This document shows positions 52,752 through 61,518 of a stretch of DNA of 64,000 nucleotides, in pieces (position 1 is the first letter of the stretch; each line of letters starts with the position of its first letter). The notes under the pieces are model-generated. The model saw nothing but the letters and a program-made list of their open reading frames with translations. It had not been told where the DNA came from and did not search any database. The position numbers were made by a program, and so were the translations under genes. Origin of the DNA: CAWGXZ01 sp963826695 (lineage in GTDB: Bacteria; Pseudomonadota; Gammaproteobacteria; Burkholderiales; Burkholderiaceae_C); contig CAWGXZ010000004.1 of NCBI GenBank assembly GCA_963826695.1, positions 186,001-250,000 of the forward strand, written 5' to 3'.

Positions 52752-54281
52752 TCATGGCACCGGCGGATGTTCCACCAGATCGCGCATGCGCCGACGCAGT
52801 GCCTTGTCCTGCCGCTGCTCCTCGTTCCAGTCGTCACGCACGCCGCGCCACAGCGCCACGGCCATGAGCACGATCACCAGCGTGAAGGGCAGGGCGAACA
52901 CGATGGTGGCGGTCTGCACCGCTTTGACGCCACCGGCCAGCAGCAGGCTGATGGCGATGCCCGAGACCAGCACGCCCCAGACGATCTTCACGCGCGCGCC
53001 CGGGTTGGACTGCCCGCCGGTGCTCATCATGCCGAGCACCAGCGTGGCCGAATCGCCCGAAGTGACGAAAAACACCAGCACCAGCACGGTGGCCACGCCG
53101 GAAAGCAGCCCGCTCATGGGCAGGGCGTCGAACATCGTGAACATGGCGGTCGAAACGTCGGCGCCGACGGCCTTGGCCATCGGCAAGCCCTGCATGATTT
53201 CCTGGTTGAGGGCGGTACCGCCGAACACCGAAAACCAGACGAAAGCCGCCAGCGTGGGCGCCACCATGGTGCCCAGGATGAACTCGCGGATGGTGCGACC
53301 TCGCGAGACGCGCGCGATGAACATCCCGACGAAGGGCGACCAGCTCACCCACCAGGCCCAGTAGAAGATGGTCCAGCCGCTGATCCAGCCGCTGTCACGG
53401 AAAGGCGTCATGCGCAGGCTCATGCGCACGAACTCGCTCACGTAGCTGCCCAGTGTGCTGGTGAAGGTGTCGATGATGGCCACGGTCGGACCCATCACGA
53501 ACACGGAAAGCGTCAGCAATGCGGCGAGCGTGAGGTTGATGTTGGACAGCCACTTGATGCCCTTGGTGACGCCGGTGACGGCCGAAGCCAGGAACAGTAC
53601 GGTGGTCACCAGGATGATGCCCACCTGAGATGCACTGCCCACCGGCAGGCCCGCCAGCGAATTCAGGCCGCTGTTGATCTGCAGCGCACCCATTCCCAAG
53701 GAGGCCGCCACGCCGAAGGCGGTGGCTATCACGGCCAGCACGTTGACCACCGGCCCGAGCCTCTTCAGTGGTGCCCATGGCAACGACTCGACCGCCGTGC
53801 TCACCAGCGCGGAGCCGCCCTTGCGGAACTGGAAGAACGCGATGGCCAGTGCCACGATGCTGTAGACCGCCCAGGGGTGCAGACCCCAGTGGAAGAAGCT
53901 GTAGCGCATGGCGGCGTTGGCCGCATCGGGCGTGTTGGCCGCGATGCCGGGCGGCGGCGCGCCGTAGTGCGAGATCGGCTCGGCCACACCCCAGAACACC
54001 AGGCCGATGCCCATCCCGGCGGCAAACAGCATCGCGAACCACGAACCGATGGAGAACTCCGGTTCGTCGTCTTCAGCGCCGAGCTTCAGATCGCCGTAGC
54101 GGCTGAAGGCCAGCACCATCGCCATCACCACCAGGCCCAGCACCACCCACAGGTAGAGCCAGCCGAAGTCGCGCGTGATGACGGCCAACATCGTATCGAA
54201 CACGCCGCCGAGGGAGTCGGGGGCAATCACGCCCCACAGGACGATGGCCAGGATAAGGCCGGCCGAGACAATGAGTTGCAT
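52752..54281 (-). CDS. BCCT-family transporter (betaine/carnitine/choline type)
   Basis: A 509-residue protein with 12 hydrophobic helices and the BCCT signatures: FAAGMGIGLVFWGVAEPISH, the Trp-rich GWISGWTIFYWAWWVSWSPF with VGMFIARVSRGRTIREFILG, and FFVTSGDSATLVLGMMSTGG. Homologues import glycine betaine, choline, carnitine or related compounds using sodium or proton gradients. The C-terminus is short and charged, without the long osmosensing tail of BetP. The start ATG at 54281 has AAGGA upstream. The substrate cannot be fixed from sequence. Confidence 0.95.
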   Translation of the reverse strand: MQLIVSAGLILAIVLWGVIAPDSLGGVFDTMLAVITRDFGWLYLWVVLGLVVMAMVLAFSRYGDLKLGAEDDEPEFSIGSWFAMLFAAGMGIGLVFWGVAEPISHYGAPPPGIAANTPDAANAAMRYSFFHWGLHPWAVYSIVALAIAFFQFRKGGSALVSTAVESLPWAPLKRLGPVVNVLAVIATAFGVAASLGMGALQINSGLNSLAGLPVGSASQVGIILVTTVLFLASAVTGVTKGIKWLSNINLTLAALLTLSVFVMGPTVAIIDTFTSTLGSYVSEFVRMSLRMTPFRDSGWISGWTIFYWAWWVSWSPFVGMFIARVSRGRTIREFILGTMVAPTLAAFVWFSVFGGTALNQEIMQGLPMAKAVGADVSTAMFTMFDALPMSGLLSGVATVLVLVFFVTSGDSATLVLGMMSTGGQSNPGARVKIVWGVLVSGIAISLLLAGGVKAVQTATIVFALPFTLVIVLMAVALWRGVRDDWNEEQRQDKALRRRMRDLVEHPPVP

Positions 54282-54759
54282 GGGCAGATTCCTTAGAAGG
54301 CGTCGGCCCGCGCGACCGTATCCGTCTTGCAGACGAGACCAGGAGGCAAGCAGCCTCCGTATGCCAACAGACTGATGCCAAGTCTCCAGAGACTGACATT
54401 GTCACCCGTGGCATTGTCCTACGCCCTTGCAAAGGCCCGCGACACCTCTGAACCGGTTCGTGATGTCCCGACCCTGCAAGCTCCTTGTCTGCGCCATCGG
54501 ACCATCGGCGGCATCGGCTGTTGCACCACCGGAGCATCATGACGTCTCGAATGTCGTGCTCCTCGTTCGCGCCAAGGTGGGGCAGTAGCGAACCGAGTCC
54601 GCTCGCCAACGGCATCGGTCGACGTCGATGTCCTCGGCCGGGGCGCGTGCGCTTTGCCATGGCCGGGCCCAGCCGCTTACGATGCCGCACGGGCTTCGGC
54701 GATCGGCTCGCTTCGGCCGATGCGTCGTGAAGTTCGCGCGTTTCCGCAAGGAGTGCCCC
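54282..54759. other. gene-free stretch between divergent BCCT and SGNH genes
   Basis: About 480 bp without a supported gene. It must hold the promoters of both divergent genes, but I find no convincing -35/-10 pair or operator. Confidence 0.4.
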
Positions 54760-55932
54760 ATGGTCACTGCGAAGAAATCGAACCCGTCGCGCAAGGCTGC
54801 GCCCGTCAAGGTCGTCGCCCGAAAGGCGCCTGTGCCGGCGGCTGCCGATGGACCGGTGACGCTCGACCAGGCCAAGGCACTCGCGGCACCGCCCGTGAAG
54901 GCCGAGGGCGTGCGGGTCAGGGCGCGCAGCGCTGCGGATGAAAGCACCCCGTCTACCCGCGGTGCAGCGCGCAGCGCAGTCGACGGCATCGCGACCGCAA
55001 CGCCCGGCGCGGTCGGTGCGGAGCGCAAGAAGCTGGAACTGAAGCAGCGCCGCGAGCGCCAGGAGCGCATTCGCGAATACAAGGCGACGCTCGCGATCAT
55101 GAAGAAGCGCGGCGTCGCCGGGCTCGAGGCCGACGAAATGCCGCGCGCAAAAGGGCGCGGGGTGCCGAAGGCGGGTGCGCGCCGGCCGCTACAAATCTTC
55201 GCCGAAGGCGATTCGTGGTTCGACTATCCCGTGCCGTTGTTCCGCGGCGGCATCGTGCCGCGGCTCGAACGGCTGCTGGGGGTGCCGATCCTGAATCTCG
55301 CCAAGGCCGGCGACGAAGTGCGCCACATGATGGGCGTGGCCGAGCGCAAGCTGCTGGCTCAGCAGCTGAGCGCCGGCTGTCCGGCAGGCGGGCCGTGGGA
55401 CGTGCTGCTGTTTTCGGGTGGCGGCAACGACATCGTCGACAACCCGATGGCGCTCTGGATCAAGGACTTCGACCCGGCGATCCCGGTGGCCGAGCACATC
55501 CACCGTGCGCGCTTCGACGCGGCGCTCGCCCTCGTGCGCGCGGGTTACGAAGACCTGATCGACCTGCGCAACCAGCTCAGCCCCGACACGCGCCTGGTGC
55601 TGCACGCCTACGACTTCGCGATCCCCGACGGCCGCGGCATCTGCCACCTCGGCCCGTGGATGAAGCCGACCTTCGACCTGCGCAAGTTCCCGAGCGGCGG
55701 CGTCGCGGCGGCCGAAGTCGTCAAGGCCATGCTCAAGAAATTCGCGGCCGTGCTGAAGGCGCTGGAAGCCAGGCACCCCGGCGTGACCTTCATCAACGCC
55801 CAGGGCACGCTGGCCGCGCAGCGCAGCGCCTGGCACAACGAGCTGCATCCGTCGAAAGAAGGCTTCGACCAGTTCGCGCGCATCTTCCACGCCAGGCTGA
55901 AGGCGCTGTTTCCGGGGCGCGTTCTCGCGTGA
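54760..55932 (+). CDS. SGNH/GDSL-type hydrolase with long basic N-terminal extension
   Basis: A 390-residue protein. The start at 54760 has AAGGAG 6 nt upstream. The first ~140 residues are Lys/Ala/Arg-rich and probably disordered, including a basic helix (KKLELKQRRERQERIREYKA). The catalytic part then begins with block I GDSWFDYPVP (Ser at ~151), block III SGGGNDIVDN and block V WHNELHPS (His and preceding Asp/Glu near 357-361). Family members are esterases or lipases acting on acyl or acetyl esters. No signal peptide is seen, so it is probably cytoplasmic, which is unusual for such a tail; binding to nucleic acid or polymer granules would fit the basic extension but is a guess. Confidence 0.8.
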   Translation: MVTAKKSNPSRKAAPVKVVARKAPVPAAADGPVTLDQAKALAAPPVKAEGVRVRARSAADESTPSTRGAARSAVDGIATATPGAVGAERKKLELKQRRERQERIREYKATLAIMKKRGVAGLEADEMPRAKGRGVPKAGARRPLQIFAEGDSWFDYPVPLFRGGIVPRLERLLGVPILNLAKAGDEVRHMMGVAERKLLAQQLSAGCPAGGPWDVLLFSGGGNDIVDNPMALWIKDFDPAIPVAEHIHRARFDAALALVRAGYEDLIDLRNQLSPDTRLVLHAYDFAIPDGRGICHLGPWMKPTFDLRKFPSGGVAAAEVVKAMLKKFAAVLKALEARHPGVTFINAQGTLAAQRSAWHNELHPSKEGFDQFARIFHARLKALFPGRVLA

Positions 55933-56335
55933 CACCAGTCTTCTGAGCAGTGGCTGGCAGACACCCTCGAAGTCTCCGCCTCGGTCCGACACGGGGCCTC
56001 GCCGCAGTCGGCTTCGCGCCAGCGGGTGACGGCGGCGCGGCCGACGCCGCTGCGCTTGCGCCCCCAGGCAAGGAATGTTCGAGGCGCAACGACCGCCGGT
56101 GTCAGCGGCGATGCGACATCCGACGACAGCGGGCTTCGCGTCGAACCGACCTCGGGCTTCGAGCTGTTGCCCGAAGCAGCGCCACGCGCAGCAGGTCGAC
56201 GCCACGCGATGACAGGCACGGGAATCCTCGTGGCTTGCACCGATCTCGTTGGCTGACAATCTTGTCGTGGTTCGCAAACGAACCCGGGCTGCTGCGACGC
56301 AACCGCCCGAATCCCTTCCCAATTGGAGCGACGAC
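55933..56335. other. gene-free stretch
   Basis: About 400 bp without a supported gene. The only site seen is the GGAGCGACGAC ribosome region just before the next ATG at 56336. Confidence 0.4.
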
Positions 56336-56713
56336 ATGAATCAAGAGCTGTTCGATCAAGGTCTCCAGACCCGCCGTGAAGTGCTCGGTGCCGAGTACGT
56401 CGATGCCTCACTGAAGAGTGCCGACGACTTCAACATGGCCATGCAGGAATACGTGACCCAATACTGCTGGGGCGATGTCTGGAACCGCCCCGGGCTCGAC
56501 CGCAAGACACGCAGCCTTCTGAACCTGGCCATGCTGACCGCGCTGAACCGGCCGCATGAGCTCAAGCTCCATGTTCGCGGCGCTGTGAACAACGGCCTCG
56601 GCAAGGAGGAGATCAAGGAGGTCTTCCTGCAGACTGCCGTCTACTGCGGCGTGCCCGCGGCAATCGACAGCTTCCGCGTCGCGAAGGAGGTCTTCAAGGA
56701 ATTGGGGATGTGA
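56336..56713 (+). CDS. carboxymuconolactone decarboxylase family protein
   Basis: A 125-residue protein of normal family size: QEYVTQYCWGDVWNRPGLDR, KTRSLLNLAMLTALNRPHEL, KLHVRGAVNNGLGKEEIKEV and TAVYCGVPAAIDSFRVAKEV. It lacks the CxxC pair of AhpD peroxidase-type relatives, so a PcaC-like decarboxylase or isomerase role in ring-cleavage pathways is more likely. It stands end to end with the dioxygenase operon on the other strand, 32 bp apart, and may belong to the same pathway. Confidence 0.9.
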   Translation: MNQELFDQGLQTRREVLGAEYVDASLKSADDFNMAMQEYVTQYCWGDVWNRPGLDRKTRSLLNLAMLTALNRPHELKLHVRGAVNNGLGKEEIKEVFLQTAVYCGVPAAIDSFRVAKEVFKELGM

Positions 56714-56745
56714 CGAGCGGCCGATGAAGCAGGCTCGCGTGGCGG

Positions 56746-57627
56746 CTACACCGCCGCCGGGACCTGCCGCGGCAGGTCGAGCGTCGTCACCCGGCGCAGC
56801 TCGCGGCGATGCTTGGTGTCGTCGTACGGTGTTCCACGATGCATGGTGGCCCGGTTGTCCCAGATGACGAGGTCACCGACGCGCCACTTGTGGCGATAGA
56901 CGAACTGCGGCTGCGTCGCATGCTCGAGCAGGTCCCAGATAAAAAGGCGGCCCTCCGGAACAGGCCAGTCGATGATCATCGAGGTGTGCGACGCGACGTA
57001 GAGCGACTTGCGTCCCGTATTCGGGTTGGTGCGTACCAGCGGGTGCACTGCGCCTTTGAGCAGCGCCTGTTCAGCCGGCGAGAACTCGAAGCCCAGTTTC
57101 TCGCGCGAATGCGCAATCGAATGGTGGGCACGCAGGCCTTCAAGCTGCTCCTTGCGATCTGCGGACAGCGCCTCGTACGCCGAAACCATGTCGGCGAACT
57201 CGGTGTCCGCGTCCACTGGCGGGATCAGTTTTGCATTGAGTAGCGAATAGCGTCCCGGCGGGTCCTGAAAAGACGCATCGGTGTGCCAGAGTCGGTTGCC
57301 CAGCGCGAAGAAACGGCGGCGGTCGCCGGCACTCACGACATTGCCCTCGGCATCGATATTCGAGATGTCGGTCAGTGCGTCTTTGCCGAAGCGGTTCGTG
57401 GCGACCGCATTCAAGCCCGTCTTGGTGTGCAACTCGCCGTCGAAACGCCGCGCGAAGGCGAGCTGCTCGTCGTCGGTGAACGGCTGGTCGCGGAAAACGA
57501 GTACGCCGTACTGTTCCATTGCGCGCCGGATCTCGTCGAGCGTTGCTTCATCGTCGACCTGACGCAAGTCGATCGGACCGACCTCGGCAGCGAAAGTCGG
57601 GTGGAGCTTGGTGAACTCGAGTGCCAT
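56746..57627 (-). CDS. TauD/TfdA-family 2-oxoglutarate-dependent dioxygenase
   Basis: A 293-residue enzyme. The ATG at 57627 follows AAGGAGG; an upstream in-frame extension is weaker. The Fe(II) ligands are visible as HTD in LWHTDASFQDPPGRYSLLN and the distal His in MHRGTPYD. The 2-oxoglutarate-binding Arg is in RRELRRVTTLD. RAMEQYGVLVFRDQPFTDDE is the family's N-terminal mark. Members hydroxylate sulfonates, aryloxyacetates, alkyl sulfates and similar compounds, releasing the acid. Last gene of the LacI-controlled operon. Confidence 0.92.
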   Translation of the reverse strand: MALEFTKLHPTFAAEVGPIDLRQVDDEATLDEIRRAMEQYGVLVFRDQPFTDDEQLAFARRFDGELHTKTGLNAVATNRFGKDALTDISNIDAEGNVVSAGDRRRFFALGNRLWHTDASFQDPPGRYSLLNAKLIPPVDADTEFADMVSAYEALSADRKEQLEGLRAHHSIAHSREKLGFEFSPAEQALLKGAVHPLVRTNPNTGRKSLYVASHTSMIIDWPVPEGRLFIWDLLEHATQPQFVYRHKWRVGDLVIWDNRATMHRGTPYDDTKHRRELRRVTTLDLPRQVPAAV

Positions 57628-57695
57628 GGATGCCTCCTTCAGATGGGTTGCAGTCTGCGTTGGTTTGGCTTCGCTCATCGACGACCTGCGGACAA

Positions 57696-59036
57696 TCAAG
57701 CGAAGTTGGGGGTGAGGATTGCGCCGTGGCTCACGAGCCGCGCCTGCAACTGGCCTACGTCGACATGGCGCACCTGGCCTTCGAGCCCGACCGCCATGGC
57801 GGCTGCAGTACCCGCGGCTTCGCCCATCGCCATGCAGGGGCCCGCGACGCGCGCCGAGGCCTGTGCCGCGTGCTCCGCCGAAAGGTTTCGTCCGGCAACC
57901 AGCAGGTTGTCGAAACCTTTCACGATCAGACAGCCCCACGGAATTCCGTAGTAACCAGCGTCCGGAAGAAACTCCCAACTGGTGACCGGGCCGCGGCCGT
58001 GCGTTTCCAGCGGCCATGAAGAACAGGCAATGCCGTCGGTCGGCTTCACGCATCCACGCACATGGGCCTCGGTGAGGACCGCATCTCCGTGGACCAGGCG
58101 GGTTTCACGAACGCCGACGCGCGCGCCGATGTCGATGACGCGCGAACGCTCGAAGCCGGGCACGTACTTGCGAAACACGTCCTCGTAGAGGTGCACCTGG
58201 CGGCGGCCCTCGCGCTCGGCCTCGCTCAGGTCATCGGGATCGGCCAGATTGAACGGCGCGCCGGATGCGTTGGCGAGCTTGGTGACGTTGAGGTGAACAA
58301 CGCCCTCGAGCGGGTTCATGTGAACGCCGGTCGAGACGCGCGGCAACGGATATCCGTCGGCCAGTGCACGTTCGAGGTGGCCGCGGATATCAGCGCGGGT
58401 GAGCGTCGATGCGCGCTCCTGGTCGACGCTGCCGAGACGAAACATCGCTGATCCGTACTGCGTCTGGCCCTCGTGGCCGAGCTCGAAGCCCGCGCCTGCA
58501 CGCGCCGCAACATCGGCATCGCCGGAACTGTCGACCACCACGCGCGGAACAATCGCTGCGCGACCGCCCTTGTTCTCGACAATGACTGCGCTCACGCGTG
58601 CGCCGTCCACCTGCACAGCGACTGCCGATGTATGGAACAAGGTCCGCACACCGTGCGACGCCACCATCTCGTCGGCAATGCGCTTCAACGACACGGACTC
58701 GTAGGGAACGCCGACGATGCGGCCATGGCGTTTCGGCGGCAGGATGGCGTCGACTGCGGCCAGGCGCTGCTCGAGTTCGAGATAGAGGCCGCCGACGACC
58801 CGGCCAAGGCGCTGGTCGTCGAGCACGGCGTGGGTGCCGCAAAACCCGCCGAGCGTCACCATCGTCAGCGTGCCGCCGAGGAATCCGTACGCATCGACCA
58901 GCATCGTCCGGGCGCCAGCGCGCGACGCTGCGCAAGCAGCCGCGATCCCGGCTGAGCCGCCGCCGACGACGAGCACGTCGGGCTCGGCAATGACCGCGAT
59001 CTCGCGGGCGGGTTCGCGAAGCTTGCGCATGATCAT
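57696..59036 (-). CDS. FAD-dependent oxidoreductase
   Basis: A 446-residue flavoprotein of the FAD_oxidored (PF12831) type. The dinucleotide motif DVLVVGGGSAGIAAACAASR is followed by AGARTMLVDAYGFLGGTLTM. Near the C-terminus are GCLIVKGFDNLLVAGRNLSA and MGEAAGTAAAMAV, the second FAD-contact block. Substrate unknown. Its ATG overlaps the LacI regulator's stop (ATGA), so it is translated with the regulator. It probably works with the dioxygenase on the same organic substrate. Confidence 0.9.
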   Translation of the reverse strand: MIMRKLREPAREIAVIAEPDVLVVGGGSAGIAAACAASRAGARTMLVDAYGFLGGTLTMVTLGGFCGTHAVLDDQRLGRVVGGLYLELEQRLAAVDAILPPKRHGRIVGVPYESVSLKRIADEMVASHGVRTLFHTSAVAVQVDGARVSAVIVENKGGRAAIVPRVVVDSSGDADVAARAGAGFELGHEGQTQYGSAMFRLGSVDQERASTLTRADIRGHLERALADGYPLPRVSTGVHMNPLEGVVHLNVTKLANASGAPFNLADPDDLSEAEREGRRQVHLYEDVFRKYVPGFERSRVIDIGARVGVRETRLVHGDAVLTEAHVRGCVKPTDGIACSSWPLETHGRGPVTSWEFLPDAGYYGIPWGCLIVKGFDNLLVAGRNLSAEHAAQASARVAGPCMAMGEAAGTAAAMAVGLEGQVRHVDVGQLQARLVSHGAILTPNFA

Positions 59037-60094
59037 CGCGTCTGCGCCTCAGGGAAAGACTTGCGCGCCGTCGAATTGCGGATCACCAGCTCGTTGGGCA
59101 GGCAACGGTGCTCGAGCGGCTTGGCGGGATCGGCAATTCGTGCGAGCAGGAGGTCGATAGCGGTCGACACCATCTCCTGCATTGGCTGGCGAACCGTGCT
59201 GAGGTCGTAAGCGCCCCACGAGGCGAGCTCGATGTCGTCGTAGCCGACGATCCACAGGTCTTCCGGGATGCGGACACCGCGGGCACGTGCGCCGTCCATT
59301 GCGCCGAGTGCAAGCACGTCGTTGACGCAAAAGATGGCATCCGGCGGGGCGCCCAGTTCGAGCAATCGCGTCACCGCCTGCACCCCGCTTGCATGCGAGA
59401 ACGATTCGGAACGCTGGCAGCAATGTTCCGGCAGGCGTGCCCCTGCCTTGGCGAGCCCTTCGCGAAACCCCTGCTCGCGATGGCGAATCGTGCTCGCCCG
59501 CGGAATGCCGCCGATGAGTCCGATCACGCGACGACCGCTACCGACCATGTATTCGGCCACGCGACGTCCGCCGGCAACGTTGTCGCTCGAGACTTGGTCG
59601 GCCGCGTACCCGTCGATCGTCCGGTTCACGAGCACGACGGGCGCTTCGGGCGACGCAACTTCACGGATGAATTCGGACTCGAGCGTCGCCGCGGCGAGGA
59701 TCATGCCGTCGACGATCCCTTGCCGCAGCGCCTGGCTGGCGGGCAGGTCGCCGCCGTACTCGGAGTCCCAAACGATCATCCGTTGCCCGTGATGCGCGAG
59801 CTGCGCACCGATGGCTTCGAGCATGGCCGGGTAGAGCTGGTACGAAAGCCGGGCGACGACCACCCCAATCGACCCGCTGCGGCTGGTTCGAAAGGTGCGC
59901 GCCGCTGCGTTGGGCTGGTAACGCGTTTCCGCCAGGACACGCAGCACGCGGGCGCGCGTCTGCGGATGAACATTCGGATCGTCGCGCATCACGCGCGATA
60001 CGGTGGTCTGCGATACCTCGGCGAGCCGCGCGACATCGTGGCTGGTGACGGAGGTCACCAGCCGCGACGCTTTCGCGGAGGACCGCGTCGCCAT
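59033..60094 (-). CDS. LacI-family transcription regulator
   Basis: A 353-residue repressor-type protein: N-terminal helix-turn-helix TSHDVARLAEVSQTTVSRVM with hinge YQPNAAARTFRTSRSGSIGV, then the periplasmic-binding-type effector domain (GMILAAATLESEFIREVASP, RRVIGLIGGIPRASTIRHRE, IFCVNDVLALGAMDGARARG, WIVGYDDIELASWGAYDLST). It lies within the operon it probably controls. Two matching 14-bp palindromes with central CG lie upstream of the first operon gene. The effector is unknown, presumably the imported substrate. Confidence 0.95.
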   Translation of the reverse strand: MATRSSAKASRLVTSVTSHDVARLAEVSQTTVSRVMRDDPNVHPQTRARVLRVLAETRYQPNAAARTFRTSRSGSIGVVVARLSYQLYPAMLEAIGAQLAHHGQRMIVWDSEYGGDLPASQALRQGIVDGMILAAATLESEFIREVASPEAPVVLVNRTIDGYAADQVSSDNVAGGRRVAEYMVGSGRRVIGLIGGIPRASTIRHREQGFREGLAKAGARLPEHCCQRSESFSHASGVQAVTRLLELGAPPDAIFCVNDVLALGAMDGARARGVRIPEDLWIVGYDDIELASWGAYDLSTVRQPMQEMVSTAIDLLLARIADPAKPLEHRCLPNELVIRNSTARKSFPEAQTR

Positions 60095-60098
60095 GGAC

Positions 60099-61082
60099 CT
60101 AGTCGAGCTTGACGTTGTTTTCGCGCGCGACCTTTCCCCATTTCGCGATCTCGGCGCGCAGGTAGGTCGCGAACTCATCGGGCGTGCTGCCCACGATCTC
60201 GGCCCCCAGGCCCTGCAGCTTCTCGGCGACGTCGGGCATCTTGAGGATGCGGTTGATCTCGCCGTTCAAGGTCCTGATGACCGCGGGTGGCGTCCCTGCG
60301 GGCGCCATCACGCCACCCCAGGACACCGCTTCGAACCCCGGTACGGTTTCGGCAACCGTCGGCACGTCGGGAAGCGAGGGGATTCGTTTGCTGCTGGTGG
60401 CACCGATCGCTCGCAACCTGCCTGATTTCACCTGCGACATCGCAGCGACCGCGGTGGGGAACATCACATCGACCTGACCCGACATCACGTCGGTCATCGC
60501 CGGTGTATCGCCCTTGTACGGCACGTGGCGCATCTTGATCCCGGCCATGCCATTGAACAGCTCGGCCGAGAGGTGGTTCGAGGCGCCGTTGCCCGCCGAC
60601 GCGAAAGTGAGCTTGCCGGGATTGGCTTTTGCGTAGGCGATCAGCTCGGGCACGGTCTTGATCGGCAGCGCCGGCGTGACCACGAGAATCTGCGGAACGA
60701 TCGACGTGAGCGTGATCGGGATGAAATCCTTGATCGAGTCGTAGGGCAGCTTCGCATAGATCGCGGCGTTGATGGCGTTCGGCCCAAGGTTGGCCATGAG
60801 GATCGTGTACCCGTCCGGAGCGGCCCGGGCTACCGATTCGAGCGCGATGATGCCGTTCGCCCCGGGTTTGTTGTCGATGACGAACGACTGCTTCAGCGAC
60901 TCGCCGAGCTTTTGCGCGAGCACGCGCGCCGTCACGTCGGAGGCGCCACCCGGCGGATACGGAATCACGAACCGGACGGGCTGTTTGCCGGGCCAGTCCT
61001 GTGCATTCGCTGCCAGCGGCGCCAGCACGGCGCATGAGGCAAGCACGGCTGCGGCGGCGCGAACGATCGAGACGAAACTCAT
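60099..61082 (-). CDS. Bug/TctC-family periplasmic binding protein
   Basis: A 327-residue exported protein: signal peptide AAAAVLASCAVLAPLAANAQ, then the Bug signature PVRFVIPYPPGGASDVTARV, QSFVIDNKPGANGIIALESV, GNGASNHLSAELFNGMAGIK, HVPYKGDTPAMTDVMSGQVD and WGGVMAPAGTPPAVIR. These bind carboxylated or other small organic ligands. No TctA/TctB membrane partners are nearby, which is common for Bug proteins. First gene of the operon with the LacI regulator (4 bp apart) and two oxidative enzymes. AAGGA precedes the ATG. Confidence 0.95.
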   Translation of the reverse strand: MSFVSIVRAAAAVLASCAVLAPLAANAQDWPGKQPVRFVIPYPPGGASDVTARVLAQKLGESLKQSFVIDNKPGANGIIALESVARAAPDGYTILMANLGPNAINAAIYAKLPYDSIKDFIPITLTSIVPQILVVTPALPIKTVPELIAYAKANPGKLTFASAGNGASNHLSAELFNGMAGIKMRHVPYKGDTPAMTDVMSGQVDVMFPTAVAAMSQVKSGRLRAIGATSSKRIPSLPDVPTVAETVPGFEAVSWGGVMAPAGTPPAVIRTLNGEINRILKMPDVAEKLQGLGAEIVGSTPDEFATYLRAEIAKWGKVARENNVKLD

Positions 61083-61142
61083 GAGTGCAATCCTTGCGTT
61101 GGTGGCATCGACCGCACGGCCAGAGCGATTCTCAGCATTCAT

Positions 61143-61156
61143 TGAATACGTAGTCA
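61143..61156. promoter_or_regulatory. LacI-type operator 1
   Basis: TGAATACGTAGTCA, 6 of 7 base pairs symmetrical around a central CG, 60 bp upstream of the Bug gene's ATG. The same TACGTAGTCA core recurs 54 bp away. LacI-family proteins bind such even palindromes with a central CG, and the regulator gene is second in this operon. Confidence 0.6.
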
Positions 61157-61196
61157 CGTCGCCTACGCCGGTCAGCGCGGTCGCTACTTTACCTGA

Positions 61197-61210
61197 TGGC
61201 TACGTAGTCA
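61197..61210. promoter_or_regulatory. LacI-type operator 2
   Basis: TGGCTACGTAGTCA, again 6 of 7 pairs matching, identical to the first site over TACGTAGTCA. The centres are 54 bp apart (about five helical turns), compatible with looping by a tetramer or cooperative binding of dimers. Confidence 0.6.
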
Positions 61211-61518
61211 GGGAGATCGAGACCCGCCGTGGCCATCGTCGGAGGCGCGGAGTGCAATGCCCGCCGTGCGCAAACCCGGCTGCGCTTTGCGCCTTAGTTC
61301 AGTCCCTTTTCCGGCCCAACGCGGGCTCGAACCGAGCCCGACAGGCTCCTGGCTCACCGGATGAGCCAGGCTGAGGTGGGTGACGAATCAGGTCGCCGCA
61401 GGATTGCGCAGCCTGGGAAGGTGTGAGCGACGATCGCCCGCATTCGCCCGATCACCTTCGCCCAGCCGGCCTGCGGCTGTCCGACGTGCGCAGGGACCTG
61501 CGGGCGGCGCGTGACGCG

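Larger units (their letters stand above)
61083..61518. other. intergenic region with operators and hairpins
   Basis: No gene. It holds the two operator-like palindromes and, at 61322-61370, two adjacent perfect hairpins (CGGGCTCG/CGAGCCCG, 3-nt loop; CCTGGCTCA/TGAGCCAGG, 5-nt loop). The hairpins lie after the stop of the GGDEF-EAL gene and before the operators, so they may end its transcript, though no T run follows. Confidence 0.5.
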
